From Halobacteriovoraceae bacterium (GTDB lineage Bacteria > Bdellovibrionota > Bacteriovoracia > Bacteriovoracales > Bacteriovoracaceae): 64,000 nucleotides of DNA. The notes under the pieces were generated by a model. That model worked only from the letters and a program-made list of their open reading frames with translations, did not search any database and was not told the origin of the DNA. Positions 14,790 to 24,071 of this stretch are shown here, piece by piece. The stretch lies in the NCBI GenBank assembly GCA_002711995.1, contig PASN01000019.1, forward strand, positions 62,001 through 126,000, read 5' to 3'. Position numbers and translations under genes: made by a program. The number at the start of each line of letters is the position of its first letter. The stretch's first letter is position 1.

Positions 14790-17150
14790 ATGTTTAGAAA
14801 GACAAAAGTTATCATTGGTCAATTAGGCTCACCTAAATCTGTGGATACAAAAGATGTAAGGGCCTATTTAAAGGAATTTCTTGGAGATCCGCGTGTTGTG
14901 GATATCAATTCACTATTATGGAAAATCATTTTAAACCTATTTGTGCTTCCCTTTAGGCCTAAAAAGAGTGCCGAGGCCTACTCTAGAATATATGAAAACG
15001 GCAAATTTCCTTTGATTGAGAATACAAAGCAGTTCACCAGCGCAGTTGGAGAACATATTGATGATAACCTTGAGATAAACCATGCCTTCCTTTTAAGCTC
15101 GCCTAGAGTGAGTGACGTTATCGACGAATGGGAAACAGAAGACTCTAGCGAAAGGGCCGACAGGGTCGTGGTTCTTCCACAATTCCCTCAATACTCTGAG
15201 TCAACAGTGGCAAGCGTTTACGATCAATTGGGAAAGGACTTGGGCACTAGGGTTAATATCCCATCAGTGACCGTAATTAGCTCCTACCACAAGCTCAAAG
15301 CATTCATTGATTTGGGTGCTAAAAAAATTCAAAATTATTTAGACAAGGAAAATCCAGAAGAGCTTTTAATCTCATTCCATGGAATACCACTTAGAAGAGT
15401 TCTTCAAAAGAAGGATGAGTATTACTTTCACTGCTATGAGACTTTTCATCTTTTGAAGCAAAAGCTTAATTACCCAGAGGACAAAATCCACATGGTTTTT
15501 CAGAGTCGATTTGGCTCAGAGCAGTGGCTGGGACCTGCAACAGATGAATACGCCATAGATCTCGTTGAGAAAGGCTCCAAAAAAATTGCATGCTATTGCC
15601 CAAGCTTTGTTGTTGATTGTCTCGAGACCACGGATGAGATTGGAAATGAGCTAAGGGAAGAAGTTGAAGAGGCCGGTGGCGAGCTTATCTTCATTGAGTG
15701 TTTAAACGATGATGCCGATTGGGCCAAAGATTATGCTCATTTTATAAATGTACTTTGCAATGGTTCTCAAAAAGAACTTGATGAACTTTTTTATAAGACC
15801 GATGAAAAAGAGCTGAGAAGGAGTCTTCCAGAGCAAAAACAAAAAAGCCCTCCGATGGAGCCAGAAGCAAAAAAGAACGTAAAGCTAGTATTCTTGACTC
15901 TGTTCCTAGACTTGGTGGGGTTTTCAATCATTTTTCCCATGTTTCCGGCCCTTGCAAAATTCTATCTTGAAAACGATTCAAATAATGCAATTCTTCATGG
16001 CTTCTTTGGGCAACTTGAGGCATTTGGCTCCATAGGTCAGGCGAGCATGAGCTCTGTGGCATTATTTGGTGGAGCTTTGGGCGCGCTTTATAGTTTGTTG
16101 CAGTTCTTTGCATCTCCATTTTGGGGGCGGCTGTCCGATAGGATTGGAAGAAGACCAGTTATGCTTTTCTCTATTTTTGGTCTGTTCTTAAGTTATGTTC
16201 TTTGGATCTTCTCTGGCTCATTTACTTTGCTGCTAGTTGCAAGAGTGCTAGGTGGACTTATGGCCGGAAACCTTTCTGTGGCCACTGCTATTGTTGCAGA
16301 TGTGACCTCAAGTGAGAACCGCTCGAAAGGTATGGCCTTTGTGGGGATTGCCTTTGCTCTTGGATTTATATTTGGACCTGCCATTGGTGGGCTATTGAGT
16401 ATGATTGACTTGACTCAGATTAACCCAGGCCTGATTGCATATGGTATTAATCCTTTCTCTGTCCCAGCTGCTTTTGCTGCAATTTTAGGCCTTATAAATT
16501 TTGTGCTCATCTTTTCAAAGTATAAAGAAACTCTAAAAGAAAAGAACACGACCAAAAGAACCTCCAACCCGCTTAAGCTTTTAAAACCTTTGCCATATCC
16601 AGGGGTGAACAGAGCGAATCTGGGATATTTCCTATTTATAACCCTGTTCAGTGGGATGGAATTCACCCTTACTTTTCTTGCTGTTGAGAGACTTGCTTAC
16701 ACGCCCATAGAAAACGCATATATGTTTATTTTTATAGGCCTGGTCATCGCTTTTACTCAAGGTGGATATGTAAGAAGGAAGGCCAGCTCCGTTGGAGAAA
16801 AATCCATGGCAATTAGAGGTCTGGCTATGATTATTCCAGGGCTTTTGGCGGTGAGCTTTGCTACAAACTCTTTTATCCTTTATGTAGGCCTTTTGTTTTT
16901 GGCAATTGGCAGTGCTATGGCCATACCAACTTTGACAAGCCTTGTGTCTTTGTACACTCCTGTAGACTCACAGGGTGAGGCCTTGGGGGTGTTCAGATCT
17001 TTAGGCTCATTAGGAAGAGTTTTTGGACCTGCATTCGCAAGTGTCATGTACTGGAAGATGGGCTCTGGAGCCCCTTATATTGTGGGAGCAATATTAATCT
17101 TATTGCCAATCATCGTCCTTAGAAAGCTTCCAGAAGTAGAAAAAGCTTAA
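14790..17150 (+). CDS. hemH: Ferrochelatase fused to a major facilitator superfamily transporter
   Basis: Residues 1-345 are a complete ferrochelatase, which inserts iron into porphyrin. It begins KTKVIIGQLGSP, has catalytic His197 in LISFHGIPLRR, then FQSRFGSEQWLGP and CYCPSFVVDCLETTDEI with catalytic Glu279; the His-Glu spacing of 82 is as in known enzymes. After a charged linker (about 346-370) an MFS transporter follows to residue 786. It has about 12 membrane helices, first FLTLFLDLVGFSIIFP, and the TetA-type motif A RLSDRIGRRPV near 450. No stop or frameshift separates the halves. The transporter could move a porphyrin, haem or iron compound (inference). The 3' end overlaps the convergent UbiA-like gene by 32 bp. 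Confidence 0.9.
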   Translation: MFRKTKVIIGQLGSPKSVDTKDVRAYLKEFLGDPRVVDINSLLWKIILNLFVLPFRPKKSAEAYSRIYENGKFPLIENTKQFTSAVGEHIDDNLEINHAFLLSSPRVSDVIDEWETEDSSERADRVVVLPQFPQYSESTVASVYDQLGKDLGTRVNIPSVTVISSYHKLKAFIDLGAKKIQNYLDKENPEELLISFHGIPLRRVLQKKDEYYFHCYETFHLLKQKLNYPEDKIHMVFQSRFGSEQWLGPATDEYAIDLVEKGSKKIACYCPSFVVDCLETTDEIGNELREEVEEAGGELIFIECLNDDADWAKDYAHFINVLCNGSQKELDELFYKTDEKELRRSLPEQKQKSPPMEPEAKKNVKLVFLTLFLDLVGFSIIFPMFPALAKFYLENDSNNAILHGFFGQLEAFGSIGQASMSSVALFGGALGALYSLLQFFASPFWGRLSDRIGRRPVMLFSIFGLFLSYVLWIFSGSFTLLLVARVLGGLMAGNLSVATAIVADVTSSENRSKGMAFVGIAFALGFIFGPAIGGLLSMIDLTQINPGLIAYGINPFSVPAAFAAILGLINFVLIFSKYKETLKEKNTTKRTSNPLKLLKPLPYPGVNRANLGYFLFITLFSGMEFTLTFLAVERLAYTPIENAYMFIFIGLVIAFTQGGYVRRKASSVGEKSMAIRGLAMIIPGLLAVSFATNSFILYVGLLFLAIGSAMAIPTLTSLVSLYTPVDSQGEALGVFRSLGSLGRVFGPAFASVMYWKMGSGAPYIVGAILILLPIIVLRKLPEVEKA

Positions 17151-17895
17151 TTAATATTAGTCCGTCCACAAAGTAGAGGTAGTATAGGTCGCTAGACCTT
17201 TCATTTGCAGTGCTAATGAGTGCGATACCTAATATTAAAAAAATAGTCAGTAAGAGTATGGATAGATCTGTGAACACTAAAAGCAGCAACACAGAGGCCA
17301 AAAGCGAAGACAGAGAAAGCATCTTTGCTGCCAATGCTCCATAACGGTTCGCGAATGTTTTGATATTTTGTCTTAAGTCATCTTGTACGTCTCTCAAATC
17401 GAAAAGCAAACACAAAGAAAAAATAAAGAGAAAGCACTCAATAGTAGGTAGGACTGTGTAAGTTCCAAAAACAGGAAAGGCACAAGTCATGGCCCACACA
17501 TATGAGATTAGAAAAGGCTTAAAAAAAGGAATGGATCTTAATCCTTTTCTTAGCACAACGCCCTCATACAGCAATGACAATAAAAGCAAATGAGAAAAGT
17601 TCAGAATATCTTTTAGGCCTAAAAATTGACTAAGAAGGCCAATTCCAATTGTTGAAGCTCCTATCAAAATCCATAACGTTTTTTGCTTGGCCTGTATCCA
17701 CCGTCCTCTCTCCGAGGTGGGAGGTCTTTTAAGCAACGGCAAAATTTGAACAATGTTATAGGAAATGAAGGTGCCTAAACCTATTATTATTGTTCTTGGA
17801 ATGTGAATCGATTCTCCTATAAATTGGTAGAATAGAGAAAGTGAAATTGCGGCCAAAGAAATATAAAGGCTGGAAAAGGCAACCGCTTTGAACAT
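17119..17895 (-). CDS. UbiA-like integral membrane protein, possibly catalytically degenerate
   Basis: The 258-residue protein has eight or nine predicted membrane helices. LLFDLRDVQDDLRQNIKTFANRYG corresponds to the second Asp-rich motif and following region of UbiA prenyltransferases. The place of the first motif reads SYNIVQILPLLKRPPTSERGRW and lacks the usual N/DxxxD aspartates. This suggests a divergent or non-prenylating branch. It starts directly after the stop of the M14 lipoprotein gene, with no gap, and is presumably cotranscribed with it. Its last 32 bp overlap the end of the convergent ferrochelatase-MFS gene. Confidence 0.7.
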   Translation of the reverse strand: MFKAVAFSSLYISLAAISLSLFYQFIGESIHIPRTIIIGLGTFISYNIVQILPLLKRPPTSERGRWIQAKQKTLWILIGASTIGIGLLSQFLGLKDILNFSHLLLLSLLYEGVVLRKGLRSIPFFKPFLISYVWAMTCAFPVFGTYTVLPTIECFLFIFSLCLLFDLRDVQDDLRQNIKTFANRYGALAAKMLSLSSLLASVLLLLVFTDLSILLLTIFLILGIALISTANERSSDLYYLYFVDGLILIKLFLLLEAF

Positions 17896-18960
17896 TTAGT
17901 TGTGTGAGTGGTTGCCGCTATACTTTCTTTCACCAGAATCGGTATCTAGTGGTGGTACGACCATGTCATGCTGTATTGCGTGGTGGATGGCGCTTCTGAA
18001 CATGTTGTAGTACCTGTCCGTTTTGTGCCAATCAGAGTTTGGAAGCTCTAAAGTAAAGGTTGGTATTCTTTTTTCATTACCGGCCCAATTTCCCAAACTT
18101 CCTGTGAAGAATGGGTAGTCGCTTATTTTGTATTTTCCGGCCTTGTCACTCATTTCCTCTAATAGCTTCTTGGCAACGATCCCTTTTTTCTGAGTAAATG
18201 AGGGGCCATCATAGTCAAGAAGAGTTAATGGTGCGTGAACACTGATGATCTTATTTGGTTTGTAGAGGTTTATAAGATTTACCTGAAAAATTGTCTCCTG
18301 CTCACTGAGAGCGTACTTGCCAGGAAACCTTCTTGGATCGGATCCGTACCTTCTTTTCCAAAGCCTTTTAGCGTTGTTGACCCAGTCTTTGGTGGGAAAA
18401 TTTCTGTTAACATCCACACCCCGAGCGTTTGTTCTCGTAGGCCTTGATCTAAAGAAAGAGTCAGGGGCCACTAGGGGAGCTATCACGATTAAATTGTCGC
18501 CAATAACCTCTGGATTGTTCTTTAAATCATCCATTAGATCGTAACAAAATTTCACAGGAGTTATCTCGTCCCCATGGACACCGCACATCACCAATGTGAC
18601 GTTCATGTCCACTTTCTTCCTTTTCTCCTCGTCACCGAAAACAAACCAAACTATTGGATTGCCCCAGAAAGAGTTCCTTACATGGTGCCAAGTGTAGTCG
18701 TGACAGCCACTTTTACCCCATTCATATTTATTGAAAAACTTATTGGTCTTGTCGCAATAGGTTTTAACCTTTTGGCTGTTCTCTTTGGTTTTAACAACAT
18801 AAACCTCTGGCCTGGGGGCCTTTTCTATTTTTTTAGTCTCCGCTTCTATTTCAACTGCGGTGTTTTCTTTATCGCCATCAGTTATTGACGTGAGAATGGG
18901 TTTAATATTGGAGCAGCTTACAAATAAGGCCGACAAAAATACTATAATTGCTTTCAACAT
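17896..18960 (-). CDS. Lipoprotein M14-family zinc peptidase (MpaA / carboxypeptidase-like)
   Basis: The N-terminus is a lipoprotein signal (MLKAIIVFLSALFVSC) with Cys16 for lipidation. Residues 120-330 are an M14-type fold. The zinc site starts with His129 and Glu132 in CGVHGDE. The substrate-binding segment is TNARGVDVNRNFP (Asn185, Arg186), the third ligand is His242 in ISVHAP, and PTFTLELPNSDW supplies the late catalytic-type glutamate. M14 members of this branch include MpaA, which cuts gamma-D-Glu-Dap in murein peptides. A role in processing cell-wall peptides at the envelope is plausible; specificity is not proved. Confidence 0.83.
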   Translation of the reverse strand: MLKAIIVFLSALFVSCSNIKPILTSITDGDKENTAVEIEAETKKIEKAPRPEVYVVKTKENSQKVKTYCDKTNKFFNKYEWGKSGCHDYTWHHVRNSFWGNPIVWFVFGDEEKRKKVDMNVTLVMCGVHGDEITPVKFCYDLMDDLKNNPEVIGDNLIVIAPLVAPDSFFRSRPTRTNARGVDVNRNFPTKDWVNNAKRLWKRRYGSDPRRFPGKYALSEQETIFQVNLINLYKPNKIISVHAPLTLLDYDGPSFTQKKGIVAKKLLEEMSDKAGKYKISDYPFFTGSLGNWAGNEKRIPTFTLELPNSDWHKTDRYYNMFRSAIHHAIQHDMVVPPLDTDSGERKYSGNHSHN

Positions 18961-19022
18961 GCGTGTTCCTATAAAGTTCGGTTTATTGTATTAGATTTAG
19001 ATTAAACCTTAAAGTATAAAGA

Positions 19023-19769
19023 ATGATGAATACAGCCCTAATAATTACTTCAAATCCTGAGCTAGAAAGTGTGAGTTTTCTTCGCGCCGCCGCAGAACAG
19101 GCCGGAATGAAGGCCAAAGTTGCAGAGAGCTATCAAAAAGCAGACCTGGTAATACATAGAAAGTATGGGATGGACTACAGTGACCTAGACATTGATGTCC
19201 TACAGAGGGAAGGAGCAAATACTTTAAACCCAGTAGCATTTCAACGAATCTGTAGAGACAAATGGATTCAACATCAGTGGCTATTGGATAATGAGTTGAA
19301 TGCTTTGGAAACCTATAAACTTCCAAATCAACCAGATAAGGAAGGTGCCTGGGTTTTAAAGACTATTAGGGGGATGCAAGGCAGAGGAGTAACGAAGTTT
19401 GACAGTCTGGAAGAGCTCCTGATTTCAATTTCAAGTTTGAAAGATCAAAATTACATCGTGCAAAAAGGACTGAACTTCTCCTCAGAGTTTAGGTGTGTCT
19501 TTATTGGTGATCGCAGGTTTTGGTTTGAAAAGACAGGAGGAAACCTTTTTAAGGGCGGCAGCGCTCAAAAAGTTACAAGGCCTGGCCAAAGATTAGAGGA
19601 TATGGCCGATGTTATTTTCAATCAATTAAGTCCTCGCTTTGCAGCAGTGGATTTTCTAGAATTTGAGGGAGAATTGTATCCAATCGATCTCAATTGCTAC
19701 CCAGGCGTTGAGTTGATAAAAGATGAGATGGATTCGGTTGTTGGGATGTTAAAAAGGGCAGTCAAATGA
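19023..19769 (+). CDS. ATP-grasp (RimK-like) ligase
   Basis: The 248-residue protein has the ATP-grasp core. WVLKTIRGMQGRGVTKF is the nucleotide-binding loop. EFRCVFIGDRRFWFEKTGG and AAVDFLEFEGELYPIDLNCYPG hold the metal-binding acidic residues, with the late D-x-N pair typical of RimK-like ligases. Such enzymes form amide or peptide bonds through an acyl phosphate; the substrates here are unknown. Its stop overlaps the start of the DUF523 gene by four bases (ATGA), so the two are coupled. It is divergent from the M14 lipoprotein gene. Confidence 0.75.
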   Translation: MMNTALIITSNPELESVSFLRAAAEQAGMKAKVAESYQKADLVIHRKYGMDYSDLDIDVLQREGANTLNPVAFQRICRDKWIQHQWLLDNELNALETYKLPNQPDKEGAWVLKTIRGMQGRGVTKFDSLEELLISISSLKDQNYIVQKGLNFSSEFRCVFIGDRRFWFEKTGGNLFKGGSAQKVTRPGQRLEDMADVIFNQLSPRFAAVDFLEFEGELYPIDLNCYPGVELIKDEMDSVVGMLKRAVK

Positions 19770-20221
19770 AGATATTGGTCAGTTCGTGCTTGCTAGGACA
19801 AAACGTCCGTTATGACGGTGGTAACTGCTTTATGAACAGTAGTTGGATTGCTAGATTGGCCGCCTCGGATCAAATAGTCTCACTCTGTCCTGAAGTTGCA
19901 TCTGGAATGAGCGTTCCTCGAGCCCCAATCGAGCTGAAAAATGGTGAGGTTGTGGATGAAAGCGGAGTTGTCATTACTGAAAAATTCAGATCTTTAGTGG
20001 ATAACCTAGAAGCATTCATAAATGATAACTCCATATCGATGGCGATTATGAAGGACAAAAGTCCCAGTTGTGGAGTCAGACAAATCTATGATGGATCTTT
20101 CTCTGGCACATTAATAGAGGGGCAGGGGCTAATTTCGAAGGAACTCGCCAAGTATGTGCCTGTATTTTGCGAAAATGAGCTCTATGAGGCCGAAAAGTAC
20201 TGGAATACTCTTAAAATTTAG
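19766..20221 (+). CDS. DUF523 family protein (YbbK-like)
   Basis: The 151-residue length and motifs match DUF523. The N-terminus is ILVSSCLLGQNVRYDGG, followed by VSLCPEVASGM and KDKSPSCGVRQIYDG, each with a conserved cysteine. The cysteine pattern suggests a redox or metal/cluster role, but no activity is established for the family. It is translationally coupled to the ATP-grasp ligase upstream, which suggests a shared pathway. Confidence 0.87.
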   Translation: MKILVSSCLLGQNVRYDGGNCFMNSSWIARLAASDQIVSLCPEVASGMSVPRAPIELKNGEVVDESGVVITEKFRSLVDNLEAFINDNSISMAIMKDKSPSCGVRQIYDGSFSGTLIEGQGLISKELAKYVPVFCENELYEAEKYWNTLKI

Positions 20222-20305
20222 AGGTGCCACAAATTATTGCCAAAAAGCTAAAGAATTTGGATTGATTCTCCGATCTATAAGACAGATTTGTTTTAAGGAG
20301 AATCT

Positions 20306-22255
20306 ATGTTTACAAGTTTTGAAGAATTTAAGTTCTTTCAGTCTTTTAGAATTCCTGTTGAGAAAGGGGACGAAGTAAGGTGCCTCATTGAGTATGAAAA
20401 CGAACTAGGGCAGTTTGAGTATATCAAAGATGCCACTTTGGCCGATGTTTCCGTTACGGGGATCGGTTTTATTTCAAGCTCAAGACTCGGAGTGGAAACA
20501 AACATTAGAATCTCACTGCAATTCAAAAGACTTCGCATTGATGTGGAAGGGCATGTTGTAAGATCTTTTGGCTACGAGCTGGAAGAGGACAAGATGCTTT
20601 ACGGAATTGAGGTCGATAAAGACGATCAAAAAAATATGAGACGCTTTATAGAGCAATACGTAACCAGCTTCTCTCCTGATAGAGCGAGAGGATGTCTGGC
20701 CAATATGGCGTTAAGTGAGAGATACAAAAAGGCCACAGAGTCTTTTGAAGTATTTTCACTAATGCTTTCACTCTTTAAAGACATTACCGCATTTGGATCT
20801 CAAGAAGGCTTTCTGAACAACATGCTGGAAGAGATTTCAAGAATCTTGAACGCCCAAAGAGCGTCAATATTTTTAATTAATCCAAAAACCAATGAGCTGG
20901 AAGCTGCGGCCGCGCTAGGGATCGATAAAGATCTTTTGAAGTTTGACTATCGTAAGGGAATTGCAGGAAGTGTTTTTACAACAGGCGTTCCTTTAAATAT
21001 TGACTGTGAAACTGACAAGGTTCGTTTTAGCGAAGAAGTGGATGCCAAAACTGGTTTTTCCACAAGGTCCATCCTTTGTTCTCCGCTTACAAATAGAGAG
21101 GACAAAGTCATTGGGGTTATTGAGGTTCTTAACAAAAGAAACGAAGATCGATTCACAATGGAAGATGAAAAAATGATGAAGGTTTTGGCCTTGATCTTTT
21201 CCTCTGTGTTTCACAATTACAATCCAATCTCTGAGAAGTCGCTTATCAGGAGGTTTTCAACTCCTTACGACAGGGAATATGCTTATATTGGAAGATCTCC
21301 ACAAACAAATGAGATTAGAAAATCCATTGTTCAGCTTAAGGATATCGACACACCACTTCTTATAAAGGGAGAGTTTGGAACTGGCAAAAAGCTCCTTGCA
21401 AGAATTATTCACAATGAAGGCAAAAGAGGGCTTGAGAAGTTTGAAGTCATACCATGCAAGGGTGTTGATCAAGAAGAGCTTGAAAGAAAGCTCTTTGGAA
21501 GCGATGAAGAATCAAGTCTTATGGAAGTGTGCAGGGGTGGCACTGTAGTGCTGCATGAAGTGGGACACATGCCATTGAGCTTGCAAACAAAACTTGTAAA
21601 AGTTCTTAAAGATAGAAGAGTGCCTGGAAGTCAAATGACTTTGGACGCTAGAGTCATATTCACTTCAAGCGTTGACCTGGAAAAGCTAACAAAAGAGGAA
21701 GGGGAATTTAACGAAGATCTCTTAGATATGGCGCTTTCGTCCATTTTAGAAGTGGCTCCGTTAAGAAAAAGAGTTCAAGATGTTGAGGACCTACTTTCAT
21801 ACTTCTTAAGAAAAGAGTGTAGAAAGCAGGGGCTTTTACTAAAGGAATTCTCTGATGAAGTGAAAGAAGAGCTAAAAACATATGACTGGCCTGGAAATGT
21901 TCACGAGCTTCAAAAAGCTGTGGAGAAAGCGGTGCTTTACAATCCAAAGGCGCATATAATCTCTAAAATTAAAAACGGAGCGGCTCCGATTGTTGATCTC
22001 TCAAAAGCGTCAATCAAAGGCCTGGACACCATACCATTTGCTAGAGATTACACTATCTCTCTTAAAGACAGGGTGGCGCTCGTGGAAAGAGAAATGATCT
22101 ACGCTGAAATCAAGCGAAACAAAGGCAATAAGTCCAAGGCCGCCAAGGCAATGGGCATATCTAGAGAGGCCTTAAGAAAGAAACTTCTCATCTCAGACAA
22201 AGTCTACGACGAGCTCTCAAAAAAGAATCAATCAGAAGACTCATCAGCAGCATAG
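20306..22255 (+). CDS. PilZ-GAF-AAA+-Fis regulator resembling a sigma-54 activator, degenerate
   Basis: The 649-residue protein has four parts. An N-terminal PilZ-like domain (about 10-120) suggests c-di-GMP sensing. A GAF domain (about 165-300) contains ILNAQRASIFLINPKTNEL. The AAA+ domain (about 325-545) resembles NtrC-type activators: GEFGTGKK at 355-362 is the Walker A motif and YDWPGNVHELQKAVEKAV is the family C-terminal motif. A Fis-type helix-turn-helix (NKSKAAKAMGISREALRKKL) ends it. The GAFTGA loop that touches sigma-54 is missing, and Walker B reads VVLHEV, with His417 in place of Asp. It may be a sigma-54-independent regulator or a non-hydrolysing one. An AAGGAG site precedes the ATG and a strong terminator follows. 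Confidence 0.85.
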   Translation: MFTSFEEFKFFQSFRIPVEKGDEVRCLIEYENELGQFEYIKDATLADVSVTGIGFISSSRLGVETNIRISLQFKRLRIDVEGHVVRSFGYELEEDKMLYGIEVDKDDQKNMRRFIEQYVTSFSPDRARGCLANMALSERYKKATESFEVFSLMLSLFKDITAFGSQEGFLNNMLEEISRILNAQRASIFLINPKTNELEAAAALGIDKDLLKFDYRKGIAGSVFTTGVPLNIDCETDKVRFSEEVDAKTGFSTRSILCSPLTNREDKVIGVIEVLNKRNEDRFTMEDEKMMKVLALIFSSVFHNYNPISEKSLIRRFSTPYDREYAYIGRSPQTNEIRKSIVQLKDIDTPLLIKGEFGTGKKLLARIIHNEGKRGLEKFEVIPCKGVDQEELERKLFGSDEESSLMEVCRGGTVVLHEVGHMPLSLQTKLVKVLKDRRVPGSQMTLDARVIFTSSVDLEKLTKEEGEFNEDLLDMALSSILEVAPLRKRVQDVEDLLSYFLRKECRKQGLLLKEFSDEVKEELKTYDWPGNVHELQKAVEKAVLYNPKAHIISKIKNGAAPIVDLSKASIKGLDTIPFARDYTISLKDRVALVEREMIYAEIKRNKGNKSKAAKAMGISREALRKKLLISDKVYDELSKKNQSEDSSAA

Positions 22256-22258
22256 CTT

Positions 22259-22287
22259 AAGGCCTCTTCCGAGGCCTTTTTTATTTT
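22259..22287 (+). terminator. Rho-independent terminator
   Basis: AAGGCCTC and GAGGCCTT form an 8-bp perfect stem around TTCC, followed by TTTTATTTT. It ends the transcript of the PilZ-GAF-AAA+ gene before cdaA. Confidence 0.9.
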
Positions 22288-22342
22288 AGATTTCTCCATA
22301 AATATCCGATAGATAAGATATAAATTTGTTTACGGATGCGCT

Positions 22343-23152
22343 TTGAACTATTTAATAGGTTTCATTGGAAATTTTACCGCGACGGACTTTTTGGATATCG
22401 CCATTGTGGCGTTCATCCTTTACCGTTTCCTGCTTATTGTACAGGGGACTAGGGCCGTTCAAATGCTTTTAGGCCTAGCTGCCCTGGCCACTTTGTATTG
22501 GTTCAGTCTTAGCTATGAGCTTTATTCGCTAAATTGGATTTTAAATCACTTCTTTGACTACTTCTTTGTGATTCTAATTATTCTTTTCCAAGATCAGATA
22601 CGCTCTGCTCTAGTAGCGTTTGGAGAGGCCAAGATTATTGGGCGGAGAAAAAGAACTCGCTATAATGTTCAGATTGAAGAAGTTGTGACGGCCTCAACCG
22701 CCCTGAGTAGAGAGAAGACTGGCGCTTTGATTGTTTTTGAAAAGAACCATGGCCTTTTAAACTATTCACTTACCGGGACTAGACTGGATTGTCGCGTGCA
22801 TTCAGATATCCTGTATTCAATTTTCCAATCAAATTCACCTTTGCATGACGGCGCAGTGATCATCTATGAAAATAGAATTCAAAGCGCCGGCTGCTTTTTG
22901 CCACTTTCTAAAAATGTGGAAATAGACTCCCATTTGGGAACTAGACATAGGGCCGCATTGGGAATTACTGAAGTGAGTGACGCTGTTGTATTGGTTGTTA
23001 GTGAGGAGACTGGCAGGGTAAACCTGTGCCACAACGGTCAGTTCTTTTATATGAAAAACGAGGAAGCGCTTCGAAAACATCTTAGACAACTTCTTGTAAC
23101 CGAGAGGTCTGAAGGCCTTGAGGATCTTAGCGAAGCTAGGAGAAGTGTATGA
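22343..23152 (+). CDS. cdaA: Diadenylate cyclase CdaA (membrane-bound, makes c-di-AMP)
   Basis: The product condenses two ATP into c-di-AMP at the inner membrane. Three membrane helices fill residues 15-90. The DisA_N catalytic domain carries the DGA motif (LHDGAVII, Asp169) and the RHR motif (GTRHRAALGI, residues 201-203). The start codon is TTG. The stop overlaps the cdaR start by four bases (ATGA). The order cdaA-cdaR-glmM is the conserved arrangement known from Firmicutes, which links c-di-AMP to cell-wall precursor supply. Confidence 0.93.
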   Translation: MNYLIGFIGNFTATDFLDIAIVAFILYRFLLIVQGTRAVQMLLGLAALATLYWFSLSYELYSLNWILNHFFDYFFVILIILFQDQIRSALVAFGEAKIIGRRKRTRYNVQIEEVVTASTALSREKTGALIVFEKNHGLLNYSLTGTRLDCRVHSDILYSIFQSNSPLHDGAVIIYENRIQSAGCFLPLSKNVEIDSHLGTRHRAALGITEVSDAVVLVVSEETGRVNLCHNGQFFYMKNEEALRKHLRQLLVTERSEGLEDLSEARRSV

Positions 23153-24069
23153 GCATGGACGCCAAGAAGAAGCGTAAACATGTCCTAAAAGGCTTCTCTG
23201 TCTTTTTCGCATTCTTTTTATGGTTGTACGTCTTAAGCAGCGCCCAGACCAAAGGTGAGAAGATCGTTAAACTTGAATACAAGGCCCCTGTGGGATACTC
23301 GGTCAAAAACCAGCCGGTGGGGGAAATTACATACGCGATTTCTGGGCCTAGAGTGTTTGTGCGATCAATCATGTCCGATGATGAAAAACTCGTAGTAGAC
23401 CTTAAAAAGATATTTGAGAAAAACAAAACAAGATATGAAATCAATGTGGCCGAGCTTGGGATGACTTTTCCCTTTGGTGTTGAGTTAACTAGAGTTGAGC
23501 CAAGTCGATTGATTGTAAAGCTTGAGAAGTCCTTAATAAAAGAAGTTCCTGTAAGAAAGATGATTATAGGGGAGGTCCCCAGCGATCATAAAATGGTGGG
23601 CTCAAGCGTCGAGCCAAAAAAAATCTTGGTGGAGGGACCAATCTCGCTTGTCCGAAAATTAAAGTATGTTGAAACCGGTCCAATAGAGTTGAATGGCCTT
23701 ACTGGGGATTCCAGCTTGAAGGTACCTTTGCAAGGCCCAGATGAGCGAATTATGCTTGAGCAAGAGTTTGTTGAATTCAAGTACACAATTCATCCGACTA
23801 GAGCGAATATGATTCTTAAGAATATACCTGTGAAGTTTTTAAGTTCAAAGCTTATCAAAGAGGTGGATAGGCGAAGCGTTAATCTTATGGTATTAGCGGA
23901 TAATAAGGAAAAGTTTAAATACGGAACAAAAGATATTAATGTCATCGCTGAAGTCCCAGACAATGCCAGAGGCAAAGTGGAAATCCCTTTGGTGGCAAAG
24001 CTTCCTCCGGGGCTTCACCTGTTGGAGATTCAGCCAAGTTCAATATCTGTAGAAGTGGAAGGAAAATAA
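23149..24069 (+). CDS. cdaR: YbbR-domain protein (CdaR), regulator of CdaA
   Basis: One N-terminal membrane helix (about residues 12-30, FSVFFAFFLWLYVLSSA) anchors an extracytoplasmic chain of YbbR repeats. These are beta-rich, each with a KxxxVEGP or ISGPxxxVRSI type motif; ISGPRVFVRSI and ILVEGPISLVRKL are clear examples. The 306 residues fit three or four YbbR units. In other bacteria CdaR binds CdaA and modulates its activity. Coupling to cdaA by ATGA and placement before glmM support this role. Confidence 0.88.
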   Translation: MSMDAKKKRKHVLKGFSVFFAFFLWLYVLSSAQTKGEKIVKLEYKAPVGYSVKNQPVGEITYAISGPRVFVRSIMSDDEKLVVDLKKIFEKNKTRYEINVAELGMTFPFGVELTRVEPSRLIVKLEKSLIKEVPVRKMIIGEVPSDHKMVGSSVEPKKILVEGPISLVRKLKYVETGPIELNGLTGDSSLKVPLQGPDERIMLEQEFVEFKYTIHPTRANMILKNIPVKFLSSKLIKEVDRRSVNLMVLADNKEKFKYGTKDINVIAEVPDNARGKVEIPLVAKLPPGLHLLEIQPSSISVEVEGK

Positions 24070-24071
24070 TT

